From Treponema sp. (GTDB lineage: Bacteria > Spirochaetota > Spirochaetia > Treponematales > Treponemataceae): a stretch of DNA of 64,000 bases. Numbering within the stretch: position 1 is the first letter of the stretch; every line of letters begins with the position of its first letter. Positions 35,169 through 43,615 of the stretch are shown here, one piece after another. Location: contig JAKSLY010000006.1 in NCBI GenBank assembly GCA_024400955.1, positions 1 through 64,000 of the forward strand, given 5' to 3'. The position numbers and the translations under genes were made by a program. The notes below the pieces were generated by a model. That model saw nothing but the letters and a program-made list of their open reading frames with translations. It was not told the origin of the DNA and made no database searches.

Positions 35169-35881
35169 ATTTCACGAGAAAGGGAGAGGTTCCACTTACA
35201 CTTAAGCAGGTGGATTCAATCTATTGGCTGGGTCGTTACACGGAAAGGGTTCTGACCACACTCAAGGTTTTTATGGATGTGTACGACTCTCAGCTTGATT
35301 CGAATTTTGACTATGCAAAGTATTGCAGCGACCTGGACATCTACAACGGTTTTTCATCCCTTGAGGATTTTTGCCAGCGCTATGCCTTTGACAGGAATTA
35401 TGCAAGTTCGATTATCTCAAGCATGAACCGTTCCTACGACAATGCCATCATGCTGCGCGAAACAATCGGAAGCGATTCCCTGAGTTACATTGAGCTTGCC
35501 CTTCGCAGGATGGAAGACGCACAGTTCAGTCAGACTCCGGCTCTGATCTTTCAGAAGGTCATCGATAACATCATGGCCTTTAAGGGGCAGGTGTTTGATT
35601 CCATTGCGGACCATAACGTAAGGCACATTCTTTTGGCAGGTCTTACACTTGAAAGACTGGACATGTACCTTCGCCTTAACATGAATGAGGACAAGGTTGC
35701 CTTTGAATGCAGAAGACTTTCCCATTCCATTGAGAGGACGGACATTAACTGCGACAGGCTTGCGCTGCAGAAAGTTTGCGGCGAACTTTGCGAGAAGAGC
35801 GACTTTATGGATAACGCGGACAAGATGGTTTTGCTCCAGCTGATCGACAGCCTCTTCATAAAGATAGACATGGCAGCATAA
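35150..35881 (+). CDS. Alpha-E domain protein
   Basis: A 243-residue all-helical protein of the alpha-E family (DUF403), nearly always encoded beside the circularly permuted ATP-grasp. The N-terminal signature is DSIYWLGRYTERVLTTLKVF (residues 23-42). Two further Arg-containing helices follow (NASSI... MNRSYDNAIMLRETIGSDSL and RRLSHSIERTDINCDR). The role is not established; it is thought to act with the ATP-grasp enzyme. It starts inside the end of the ATP-grasp gene with GGAGG upstream of ATG 35150, so its translation is coupled. Confidence 0.85.
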   Translation: MDFREVNFTRKGEVPLTLKQVDSIYWLGRYTERVLTTLKVFMDVYDSQLDSNFDYAKYCSDLDIYNGFSSLEDFCQRYAFDRNYASSIISSMNRSYDNAIMLRETIGSDSLSYIELALRRMEDAQFSQTPALIFQKVIDNIMAFKGQVFDSIADHNVRHILLAGLTLERLDMYLRLNMNEDKVAFECRRLSHSIERTDINCDRLALQKVCGELCEKSDFMDNADKMVLLQLIDSLFIKIDMAA

Positions 35882-35902
35882 GTAATTGCACAGGATGGGC
35901 AA

Positions 35903-36862
35903 ATGAATATTCTGGAAATTGACTACACGACTACCCTTGAATTTGACAGCCCGGTTACGGACCATTATTTTCTTTTGCGGTGCGTTCCGGTTTCAAGGGA
36001 CGGTCAGACGGTCGTATCCAGAAATCTTTCCGTTGTTCCCGAAACCCAGCTTGGGACTTCCAGGGATGTCTTTGGGAATACTGCCTATCAGGGGAGAATT
36101 GATTTTCCCCATGGTACTTTTTCTTTCCATTCAACGGCGACGGTTATTGTTGACCGGAAAGACGGATGCCGTGAATTGTGCCAGCCTTTGTATAAGTACA
36201 ACACGCCGCTGACAAAATGCAGCCAGCAGATGACGGATTTCTTGCATTCGGTTTTTAAGGGAAATGTTCTTGAAGAATCGGTGAAATCCAGAAGGGTCAG
36301 GAACTGCAACATTCCCTTGGTGGCGGAACTTTTGATGGATGCGGTCCATGGAAAAATTGAATATGTTTCCGGGGCCACCAATGTAAGGACTACGGCTGCG
36401 GAATCTTTTGAAATGGGAAGCGGCGTGTGCCAGGATTATTCCCATATTTTCTGTTCCCTGTGCCGTGAAGCTGGAATTCCTGCACGGTATGTTGCCGGTA
36501 CAAGCGACGGGGAGGGATCAACCCATGCATGGGCTGAATATTTTGTTCCGGACGACGATTACATCAGGAATGATGGAAGTGCAATGCAGGGCCGTTGGTT
36601 TGGAATTGACTGCACGAGGAACAAGAAGGTTGATGATTCCTATGTTTCACTGGCTTGTGGCAGGGATTATCTTGACTGCAAGGTTGATGGTGGAATTTTC
36701 CGTGGAATGACGAACCAGAGGATGACGGTGTTTGTTAAAACCAAGGGAAGGGAATTGAGGAAGAATAATGTGCATGCTGAAGACCGCTTTCAGTGGAACA
36801 GTGAAAACCTTGAAGAGCAAAAGAAAATGCTCAGGATGAAAAATCAGCAGCAGCAAATGTAA
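35903..36862 (+). CDS. Transglutaminase-like cysteine peptidase
   Basis: A 319-residue protein with the N-terminal beta domain of bacterial transglutaminase-like proteins (1-90) and a papain-fold catalytic core. The triad is in place: Cys 176 in GSGVCQDYSH, His 208 in STHAWAEYF, and Asp 236 in FGIDCTRN. The C-terminus is charged and Gln-rich (EEQKKMLRMKNQQQQ). There is no signal peptide, so it is cytosolic. In such neighbourhoods the enzyme is expected to cut or rearrange a peptide made by the ATP-grasp ligase. It follows the alpha-E gene by 21 bases. Confidence 0.87.
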   Translation: MNILEIDYTTTLEFDSPVTDHYFLLRCVPVSRDGQTVVSRNLSVVPETQLGTSRDVFGNTAYQGRIDFPHGTFSFHSTATVIVDRKDGCRELCQPLYKYNTPLTKCSQQMTDFLHSVFKGNVLEESVKSRRVRNCNIPLVAELLMDAVHGKIEYVSGATNVRTTAAESFEMGSGVCQDYSHIFCSLCREAGIPARYVAGTSDGEGSTHAWAEYFVPDDDYIRNDGSAMQGRWFGIDCTRNKKVDDSYVSLACGRDYLDCKVDGGIFRGMTNQRMTVFVKTKGRELRKNNVHAEDRFQWNSENLEEQKKMLRMKNQQQQM

Positions 36863-36878
36863 TAATTGCAGTATATAG

Positions 36879-36899
36879 ATTCCGAATCGAGTTCGGAAT
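36879..36899 (+). repeat. Intercistronic hairpin
   Basis: ATTCCGAA, loop TCGAG, TTCGGAAT, between the transglutaminase-like gene and the first aspartoacylase-like gene. No T-run follows, so probably a processing or stability element rather than a terminator. Confidence 0.5.
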
Positions 36900-36917
36900 G
36901 ACAAAAGGAAAATAAAA

Positions 36918-37838
36918 ATGATAAAAACAGTTACTTCGGCACAGATGCCGGTCAATGAAAAATTCCTTATTCAAAAGCAGGTAATAAAAAACGGAAAGAG
37001 CAAAAAAAGAATCTGCGTAGTTTCCGGAACCCACGGTGATGAGCTTGAAGGCCAGTATGTCTGCTGGGAATTGATTCGCCGCGTTAAGGAAAACCTGGAC
37101 CTGCTGGATGGAGTTCTTGAAGTGTATCCGGCATTAAATCCTTTGGGCGTAAATTCCATGACTCGCGGAATCCCGCAGTTTGACCTGGACATGAACAGGA
37201 TTTTTCCGGGCAACGAAAACGGGACCTTTGCTGAATATACGGCTGCAAAATTAATAGAAGACATTTCAGGTGCTGATATTGTAATCGACATTCACGCATC
37301 AAATATTTTTCTCCGCGAAATTCCACAGGTGAGGATAAATGAAATTTCCCAGGACATGCTGGTTCCCCTTGCCAAACACGTTAACGTTGATTTTATCTGG
37401 GTTCATTCCAATGCCACGGTCCTCGAGGGAACATTGGCCTATTCACTTAACACCACGGGAACTCCATGCCTTGTAGTTGAGATGGGCGTTGGCATGAGAA
37501 TTACGGAAAGCTACGGCCAGCAGCTTACGGATGGAATCATTAACCTGATGCACGAAATGGGAATCTGGAAGGGCGATGCTCCGGCAATCCGCGAACCGAT
37601 CATAAGCAAGGATGACAGGGTTTCCTTCCTCAATGCAAATGAAAGCGGCGTGTTCCTTCCGGTTGCAAAGCACAGCGAAAAAATAAGGAAGGGTGAGGAA
37701 ATCGGAAAGATCATAAATCCCTTGACGGGCGACATTCTTGAGAAAGTGGTAAGTTCCGTGGACGGACTTCTTTTTACCATCAGGGAATATCCGGTTGTTT
37801 ACGAAGGTTCCCTCATTGCAAGAATTCTGGGTGACTAA
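36918..37838 (+). CDS. Aspartoacylase/succinylglutamate desuccinylase family hydrolase
   Basis: A 306-residue M14-like zinc deacylase. Zinc ligands are visible: His 39 and Glu 42 in SGTHGDELE, and His 126 in VIDIHAS. Substrate residues match the family: Arg 83, and Asp 91, Asn 93, Arg 94 in DLDMNRIFPG. The C-terminal 70 residues form the beta-barrel lobe (SEKIRKGEEIGKIINPLTGDILEKV), like a lipoyl/biotinyl fold. It should hydrolyse an N-acyl amino acid or a peptide-like amide, possibly a product of the ATP-grasp ligase. AAAAGGAAA precedes the ATG, as in the next gene. Confidence 0.87.
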   Translation: MIKTVTSAQMPVNEKFLIQKQVIKNGKSKKRICVVSGTHGDELEGQYVCWELIRRVKENLDLLDGVLEVYPALNPLGVNSMTRGIPQFDLDMNRIFPGNENGTFAEYTAAKLIEDISGADIVIDIHASNIFLREIPQVRINEISQDMLVPLAKHVNVDFIWVHSNATVLEGTLAYSLNTTGTPCLVVEMGVGMRITESYGQQLTDGIINLMHEMGIWKGDAPAIREPIISKDDRVSFLNANESGVFLPVAKHSEKIRKGEEIGKIINPLTGDILEKVVSSVDGLLFTIREYPVVYEGSLIARILGD

Positions 37839-37852
37839 AAAAGGAAAGTAAA

Positions 37853-38788
37853 ATGCGTGAAGAAACAATATTCAAATTCAAGACGCCATACAGGCAGGAA
37901 ATTGCCGTAAAGGGATATAGATTCGGACATGGAAAAAAGACTGCATGTTTTGTTGCGGGCTTACGCGGAAATGAAATTCAGCAGATGTACATTGCGGCCC
38001 TGCTAATAAAGAGATTCCGTGAACTGGAAGCCGACGGCCTGCTTTCGGAAGAAAATGAATTCCTCATCATTCCCTGCATAAATCCATTTTCCATGAACAT
38101 CGGAAAAAGATTCTGGCCTGTAGACAATACGGACATCAACCGAATGTTCCCGGGGTACAACCTTGGGGAGACAACCCAGAGAATTGCAGCTGCGGTTTTT
38201 GAAAAGGTGCGCGACTATAAATACGGAGTTCAGTTTGCAAGCTTCTATCTTTCCGGAAATTTTGTTCCCCATGTGCGCCTCATGAATACGGGATATGAAA
38301 AACCGGATCTTGCAAAGGCTTTTGGACTGCCTTATGTTCTGGTCAGGGAACCAACCCCCATCGACACAACAACCTTGAACTACAACTGGCAGGTCTTTGA
38401 GACTGAGGCGTTCAGCGTTTATACAAAGGCAACAAATCACATTGATGAATCAAGTGCCATGACGGCTGTAAATGCAGTGCTCAGGTTCTTGAATTCCTTT
38501 GAGCTTATCAGTGCGCGTCCTCCTGTAGGCTATGCTTCGGAGATTGTAAGGGAAGGAGAATTCCTTACAGTGTCTGCTCCTGCAGGCGGTCTTTTTAAGG
38601 TTCACGCAGGTCCTGGTGATGAAGTAAAGAAGGGTACGGTTCTTGCAACAATTCTTGATCCGCTGACTGCCGAGGTAAAGGAAGAAATTCTTTCGCCTGC
38701 TGCAGGAATAGTTTTCTTTGCAAAGGAATCGCCGATGATCACGGAGCATGAAACGATTTTCTTCATCAATCCGAACGACAGCAACTGA
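37853..38788 (+). CDS. Aspartoacylase-like protein lacking zinc ligands
   Basis: A 311-residue paralog of the preceding protein with the same two-lobe layout, including the C-terminal barrel (GDEVKKGTVLATILDPLTAEVKEEI). The zinc site is broken. Where the paralog has GTHGDE, this has GLRGNE (Arg 38 for His; Glu 41 kept). Where it has IDIHAS, this has VQFASF, so the second His is lost at Ala 129. The substrate-side DINRMFPG (Asp 94, Asn 96, Arg 97) is kept. It is probably a non-catalytic partner or regulator, perhaps of a heterodimer. Its TGA overlaps the next ATG (ATGA-type coupling). Confidence 0.8.
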   Translation: MREETIFKFKTPYRQEIAVKGYRFGHGKKTACFVAGLRGNEIQQMYIAALLIKRFRELEADGLLSEENEFLIIPCINPFSMNIGKRFWPVDNTDINRMFPGYNLGETTQRIAAAVFEKVRDYKYGVQFASFYLSGNFVPHVRLMNTGYEKPDLAKAFGLPYVLVREPTPIDTTTLNYNWQVFETEAFSVYTKATNHIDESSAMTAVNAVLRFLNSFELISARPPVGYASEIVREGEFLTVSAPAGGLFKVHAGPGDEVKKGTVLATILDPLTAEVKEEILSPAAGIVFFAKESPMITEHETIFFINPNDSN

Positions 38789-40068
38789 TGATGAATTCAA
38801 ATTCAATTAGACTGCCTTCCGTGGGACTTCGCATAATCAAGTCGGCGGTGGCAGTTGCCCTTTGCTATGTGGTGCAGGTTCTTCGTGGTGACAACGGAAT
38901 CGTTTTTTACAGCCAGCTTTCGGCCCTGTGGTGCATGCAGGCTTATGTTTCCACAACGCGGAAGAATGCAATGCAGCGCATCGTGGGAACTGTCATCGGA
39001 GCTTTCTTTGGCCTTGCCGTTTTGCTTGCGTCAATTATCGTAAGAAGGAATTTTGATCTTTCAAAAATTGAATCATACATTTTCAATGCCCTGCTGATTT
39101 CCATCACCCTGATTCCGGTCTTGTGGACGACGGTGGCACTAAAGAAAAAGCAGGCTTCATATTTTTCCTGCGTGGTGTTCCTGAGCATCGTGGTCATTCA
39201 CCTGTCGGATGAAAATCCATATCTTTTTACGCTGAACAGATTTCTCGACACCATGATTGGAATTGTGATCGGAGTCGGCGTCAACCTGTTCCGTCTTCCC
39301 CATAGGCGCAACATGGACACGCTTTTTATTTCCGGGCTGGATGACACCCTGCTTAACAAGGACTATCACATAAACGATTACTGCAAGGTTGAACTTAACC
39401 GCATGATTGACGAGGGATTGCATTTTACACTTTCAACCATGAGGCCACCTGCTTCAATTCTTGAGCCAATGCACGACATTCACCTTAAGGTTCCGGTTAT
39501 TGCCATGGATGGTGCAGCGCTCTATGACACGGAAAACAAGCGGTACCTTAAAAAGATATCAATGACCATTGAAGAGAAAAACGAGGTGATGGATGTCTTT
39601 AGGGAACACGGCATTCACAGTTTTGCAAACATTGTCATCGACGACACTCTCCTAATTTACTACGGGGAATTCCAGAATGAAATTCAGGAGCGGCTTGTAA
39701 GGGAACTGAGGGTCTCTCCATATAGAAATTATATTAAACGGCCTGTTCCGGATGAGGAAGTGATTTACTTCATGCTCATTTATCCCGATGAAAAAATTGA
39801 GGAAATCTACGGAGTTCTTAAGGCGAGGGGAATCACGGAAAAACTCAAGGTATTAAAATACAGGTCCAACGACTACAAGGGATATTCCTACATAAAAATT
39901 TACAACAGGTATGCTACGCGCCAGAACATGATTGAGCTGCTCAAGCGGGAACTGGGTGTGGACAAGACAGTCACCTTTGGAACGATTCCCCATGCCTACG
40001 ATCATGTAGTTGATGAAGGAGATACCAATCAGGTGGTTCACAAGATAAAGAAGCTTTTTGAAGGGTAA
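38788..40068 (+). CDS. FUSC/ArAE-like membrane domain fused to an inactive HAD domain
   Basis: A 426-residue fusion. Residues 1-170 have about six membrane segments of the aromatic-acid exporter/FUSC type (VGLRIIKSAVAVALCYVVQ, WCMQAYVSTTRKNAMQRIVGTVIGAFFGL). Residues 175-426 follow a Cof-type HAD phosphatase. Its motifs are lost: the nucleophile motif reads GLDDT (183-187) instead of DxDGT, the C-terminal acidic motif reads FGTIPHAYD instead of GDxxND, and the motif-III Lys is not evident. I infer a binding or regulatory HAD domain on a membrane channel. It is the last gene of the ATP-grasp operon. Confidence 0.75.
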   Translation: MMNSNSIRLPSVGLRIIKSAVAVALCYVVQVLRGDNGIVFYSQLSALWCMQAYVSTTRKNAMQRIVGTVIGAFFGLAVLLASIIVRRNFDLSKIESYIFNALLISITLIPVLWTTVALKKKQASYFSCVVFLSIVVIHLSDENPYLFTLNRFLDTMIGIVIGVGVNLFRLPHRRNMDTLFISGLDDTLLNKDYHINDYCKVELNRMIDEGLHFTLSTMRPPASILEPMHDIHLKVPVIAMDGAALYDTENKRYLKKISMTIEEKNEVMDVFREHGIHSFANIVIDDTLLIYYGEFQNEIQERLVRELRVSPYRNYIKRPVPDEEVIYFMLIYPDEKIEEIYGVLKARGITEKLKVLKYRSNDYKGYSYIKIYNRYATRQNMIELLKRELGVDKTVTFGTIPHAYDHVVDEGDTNQVVHKIKKLFEG

Positions 40069-40126
40069 ATTGGAATGTAAGTATTGCATGTAAAACCTAA
40101 AAAAAATATATACTTGCCTAAAAATA

Positions 40127-40204
40127 TTGCGTTCATTTTTATAATTTGTTATGCTTTAATTATCTAAATTGCAAAGAGGCATGGATTTAAGTCTGTGCCT
40201 CTTT
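40127..40204 (+). promoter_or_regulatory. Promoter and attenuator-like leader of the dehydrogenase operon
   Basis: TTGCGT (40127-40132), 17 bases, TATGCT (40150-40155). About ten bases after the predicted start, AAAGAGGCA (40173-40181) pairs perfectly with TGCCTCTTT (40196-40204), extended inward by four more pairs (two wobble), and ends in a T8 run. The ribosome site GGAGG is only eight bases further. It is preceded by ATTGC, as in the 33731 leader. Confidence 0.6.
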
Positions 40205-40224
40205 TTTTTATGGAGGAAATACAA

Positions 40225-41019
40225 ATGAAGAAACTTGAAGGAAAAGTGGCATTAATAACAGGAGCATCAAAAGGTATCGGTGAGGGAATTGCCAGGGTAT
40301 ATGCAAAGTATGGTGCAAAGTGTGTATTGGCTGCACGAGGTTCTAAGGTCATTGATTTGGCAGATGAATTGAAAAAGGATGGATTTGATGTTACAGGCAT
40401 GCAGGTGGATGTCTCCGATTATTCCAGCGTAAAAACATTGGTTGAAAAAACCGTTTCTCTATACGGAAAGATTGATACCCTTGTATGCAATGCAGGAGTT
40501 TGCGTCCTTGAGGATTTTTTGACAAGCGACAGTTTTGAAAATCGTGACATGCACATCGACATTAATGTTAAGGGTGTATGGAATGTAACCAAGGCAGCCC
40601 TTCCGGAAATGGTTTCCAACGGTGGTGGAGCCATTGTCATCATGAGTTCCGTGACTGGCGATATGGTTGCAGATCCAGGGGAAGTAGCCTATGCCACATC
40701 AAAGGCAGCTCTTGTCGGTTTTACCAAGGCAATGGCACGCGAGGTTGCAGATAAAAACATTCGTGTAAATGCAATTTGTCCAGGCTATGTAAGGACTCCT
40801 TTGGTAGAGGGAATGGCAAAGCAGTCAAATCCGGAAGATCCAGAACAGGCAATCAAGGCAATTGCAGATGCAGTTCCGTTAAAGAGGCTTGCACGTCCTG
40901 AGGAAGTTGGAGAATTGGCAGCTTTCCTTGGATGTGAAGAATCAAGCTACATTACCGGAACTCAGATTGTAATTGATGGAGGCAGTACGCTTCCAGAAAC
41001 TTCATCCATGGGGCAGTAG
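40225..41019 (+). CDS. UcpA-like short-chain dehydrogenase
   Basis: A 264-residue SDR, NAD(P)H-dependent. Cofactor loop TGASKGIGEG (12-21), NAGV, and the catalytic Ser 142, Tyr 156 and Lys 160 in SSVTGDMVADPGEVAYATSK. The HIDINVKGVWNVTKAALPEM, ICPGYVRTP and TGTQIVIDGGSTLPET blocks are very close to E. coli UcpA. I start at ATG 40225 behind GGAGG. It is the first gene of the amino-alcohol operon and may reduce or oxidise the aldehyde released by the phospho-lyase; that link is inference. The next gene starts directly after its stop. Confidence 0.88.
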   Translation: MKKLEGKVALITGASKGIGEGIARVYAKYGAKCVLAARGSKVIDLADELKKDGFDVTGMQVDVSDYSSVKTLVEKTVSLYGKIDTLVCNAGVCVLEDFLTSDSFENRDMHIDINVKGVWNVTKAALPEMVSNGGGAIVIMSSVTGDMVADPGEVAYATSKAALVGFTKAMAREVADKNIRVNAICPGYVRTPLVEGMAKQSNPEDPEQAIKAIADAVPLKRLARPEEVGELAAFLGCEESSYITGTQIVIDGGSTLPETSSMGQ

Positions 41020-42072
41020 ATGCAGAATGTTTCCTTCTATGACAGAGGATTAAAGAATGCAGAAAGAATCATGAACTATGAATTCTGGAGGAATGATGAT
41101 GCCTTCAAGTTGGATCATGAGGTAATCAGGAATCCCTTCAGTCTGCATGAAGAATTGGTTCAGCGAAAGGCAGACATACTTATTGCAATTGCCGATGACG
41201 TTGATTTTCTTGAGGAAAGCAACCTTAAGGAAATTACAGGTGGATTCTCTCGGTTGGGAATGATTGTCATCGGCAAGGATGCTTCTTATGGAACTGTCAG
41301 GAAATATTTCATAAATGGCGTGTTTGATTACTTGATTTCTCCAGTTGATGAGGACAGCCTTAGGTCATCAGTTTACAGGATGTTTGAAGACAGGAGCTTG
41401 AATTACATCATAAATGAACTGAAGCTCAAGGTGGATGCGCTTATTGAAAACATTTTTCTTGGTGGTGGACAGGAAGAATTCATCATTTCGGAAATCATAA
41501 ACCAGATTTACGACGACTGGAATAATGATTCCGTGAATGGGCAGCTTCTTTCAGACAAAGCCAAAGTCTATATTTATAAGACACTGATAGAACGTAAGCC
41601 GTGGCTGGAAAAATTCCTGTATAAGAATGATTTCATTCCTCACCTGGGATTTTCATTAAGGAGCAAGGAGGAACTCATAAAAATCTGGACGATGAATTTC
41701 AGGGAAGCAAGTGCCATGGTAACCAAATATCAGATGATTGATGACAGGCTTGTTTACAAGATCGGCAAGTATGCTGTCATTCATGTTGATGAGAAGCTGT
41801 CTCTTGATGATGTATCAAGGGGAGTGTTTCTTAATGCAAGTTATATCAGTCACATATTCAAGAAGATAACAAAAATGAGCTTCATCGATTTTATGATGGA
41901 AGTAAAAATCGACAGGGCAAAAGTTTTGCTGAGGGATCCTGAAATCAGAATAAACGAGGTTGCCATGACATTGGGATTCAACAGTCAGGAGTATTTTACA
42001 AAGAACTTTAAGAAAAAGACTGGATATACTCCATCGGAATTCCATAAGCACTTGATTGAAAAATACAGGTGA
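41020..42072 (+). CDS. AraC-type regulator with receiver-like domain
   Basis: A 350-residue regulator. Residues 30-125 look like a response-regulator receiver fold (ADILIAIADDVDFLEE, LGMIVIGKDASYGTVRKYFINGVFDYLISPVDEDSLRSSV) but a clear phospho-acceptor Asp cannot be confirmed. Residues about 250-350 are an AraC/XylS double helix-turn-helix (LSLDDVSRGVFLNASYISHIFKKITKMSFIDFMMEVKIDRAKVLL and INEVAMTLGFNSQEYFTKNFKKKTGYTPSEFHKH). It directly follows the SDR stop, so it is co-translated. It probably controls this operon. No histidine kinase gene is adjacent. Confidence 0.85.
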   Translation: MQNVSFYDRGLKNAERIMNYEFWRNDDAFKLDHEVIRNPFSLHEELVQRKADILIAIADDVDFLEESNLKEITGGFSRLGMIVIGKDASYGTVRKYFINGVFDYLISPVDEDSLRSSVYRMFEDRSLNYIINELKLKVDALIENIFLGGGQEEFIISEIINQIYDDWNNDSVNGQLLSDKAKVYIYKTLIERKPWLEKFLYKNDFIPHLGFSLRSKEELIKIWTMNFREASAMVTKYQMIDDRLVYKIGKYAVIHVDEKLSLDDVSRGVFLNASYISHIFKKITKMSFIDFMMEVKIDRAKVLLRDPEIRINEVAMTLGFNSQEYFTKNFKKKTGYTPSEFHKHLIEKYR

Positions 42073-42131
42073 CCTAAAAAATTTACTGAAGGAAATATAT
42101 TTATTTCAGTGAAATTTCATCAGTAATTTTG

Positions 42132-42228
42132 TATAAGAGAGACATACAGTTTTAACTGAAAGCAGTCATTACAAAGGCGTATGAAAGGGACAGGATTTTT
42201 TTCTGTTTAGTTCATGCGCCTTTCTTTT
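42132..42228 (+). promoter_or_regulatory. Second attenuator-like leader, before the phospho-lyase gene
   Basis: A possible -10 TATAAG (42132-42137) with a weak -35. AAAGGCGTATGAA (42173-42185) pairs with TTCATGCGCCTTT (42211-42223, one G-T pair) around an inner ACAG/CTGT stem, followed by CTTTTTTT and then GGAGG of the next gene. The 5' arm matches the 33731 leader (AAGGCGCAT). Confidence 0.6.
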
Positions 42229-42244
42229 TTTGGAGGTTGTGTTA

Positions 42245-43603
42245 ATGGCATCAAAATCTAGCATATTGGATTGCAACAGGTTCAGACGCGAGGATGTTGA
42301 ATCCTTGGATCCTAAGACAAGAGATCTTGTAGAGCGCCGTGAAAAATGCATGGGAAGTTCATACAGGCTTTTTTATAAAAGGCCCTTGAATCTTGTGGAA
42401 GGCAAGGGTGAATTCATGTGGGATGAATCGGGAAATAAATATCTGGACATGTACAACAACATTCCAAGCATGGGACATTCCCATCCTGCAGTAGTGGAAG
42501 CCGTTTATGATCAGATGAAGAAAATCAATACACACACAAGATATCTTCATGAAAACATAATCCGCTATAGTGAACGTCTTCTTTCGCTTATGCCAAAAGA
42601 AATTGACCGTGTCATGTTCATGTGCTCGGGTTCAGAAGCCAATGACCTTGCCTTGAGGATTTGTTCAGCATATACAGGCGGAACAGGCATCCTGATATCG
42701 CAGGAAGCCTATCACGGAAACACACAGCTTGTCAGTGCAATCTCTCCTTCAATAGGTGGAGATCAAAAGTTGCTTGACGGCGTAAGGCTTGTGCCAACTC
42801 CTGACTATTACAGGCAGGGAAAGAGCGACGAGGAATTCACGGCATGGTATTGCTCGGAAATCCAGAAGCAGATTGATGATATGAAAGCTCATGGAATCAA
42901 GCTTTCGTGTTTCATTGCAGATTCCATTTTCAGTTCTGATGGGGTTCATCCAAATCCCAAGGGCTTCCTGAAGGCTGCAGTGGATGTGGTTCATAGGAAC
43001 GGAGGGCTGTTTATCGGTGATGAAGTTCAGCCTGGATTCTGCAGAACAGGTGACGCTTTCTGGGGATTCATGAGGCATGGCATTATCCCTGATCTTGTTA
43101 CGATGGGAAAACCCATGGCAAATGGAATTCCTTGTTCGGGACTTGCAGGTCGTCATGAAATACTTGAGGCATTCAGCGAAAAGTTTCCCTATTTCAATAC
43201 TTTTGCGGGAAATCCAGTTTCAATGGCAGCGGCAAATGCTGTTCTCGATGTGATTGAAAGGGAAGGAATCCTTGAACATACAAAACAGGTTGGATCGGAA
43301 CTTTTGGCGGCCCTTAAGGAAGTTCAGTCTGCGCATTCTTCAATTGTAGGAGATGCCCGAGGGGCGGGGCTTTTCCTTGGATTTGAACTTGTATCGGATC
43401 CGATAAAGAAAACGCCTTCACCAGAAATGACGCAAATCCTGATTAATAAAATGTATGAAAGAAAGGTTCTTACTTCAAATGCGGGACCTTACGGCAATGT
43501 CCTAAAGATCAGGCCTCCTTTGGTTTTCAAGTCGGAGGATATTTCCTGGTTTGCAGGTGCCCTTGATGAAAGTCTTAGCGAAATAGAAAGGGAAAATCGA
43601 TAA
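42245..43603 (+). CDS. Class III PLP enzyme, amino-alcohol-phosphate phospho-lyase type
   Basis: A 452-residue fold-type I PLP enzyme of aminotransferase class III. Cofactor residues: CSGSEAND (128-135), Asp 259 in FIGDEVQPGFCRTG, and the Schiff-base Lys 289 in TMGKPMANG. The C-terminal blocks YFNTFAGNPVSMAAANAVLD and NVLKIRPPLVF are those of ethanolamine-phosphate phospho-lyase (ETNPPL) and phosphohydroxylysine phospho-lyase (PHYKPL). These eliminate phosphate and ammonia from a phosphorylated amino alcohol. The kinase directly downstream supports this over a simple aminotransferase. Start ATG 42245 behind GGAGG. Confidence 0.85.
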   Translation: MASKSSILDCNRFRREDVESLDPKTRDLVERREKCMGSSYRLFYKRPLNLVEGKGEFMWDESGNKYLDMYNNIPSMGHSHPAVVEAVYDQMKKINTHTRYLHENIIRYSERLLSLMPKEIDRVMFMCSGSEANDLALRICSAYTGGTGILISQEAYHGNTQLVSAISPSIGGDQKLLDGVRLVPTPDYYRQGKSDEEFTAWYCSEIQKQIDDMKAHGIKLSCFIADSIFSSDGVHPNPKGFLKAAVDVVHRNGGLFIGDEVQPGFCRTGDAFWGFMRHGIIPDLVTMGKPMANGIPCSGLAGRHEILEAFSEKFPYFNTFAGNPVSMAAANAVLDVIEREGILEHTKQVGSELLAALKEVQSAHSSIVGDARGAGLFLGFELVSDPIKKTPSPEMTQILINKMYERKVLTSNAGPYGNVLKIRPPLVFKSEDISWFAGALDESLSEIERENR

Positions 43604-43615
43604 CGGAGGTTGATT

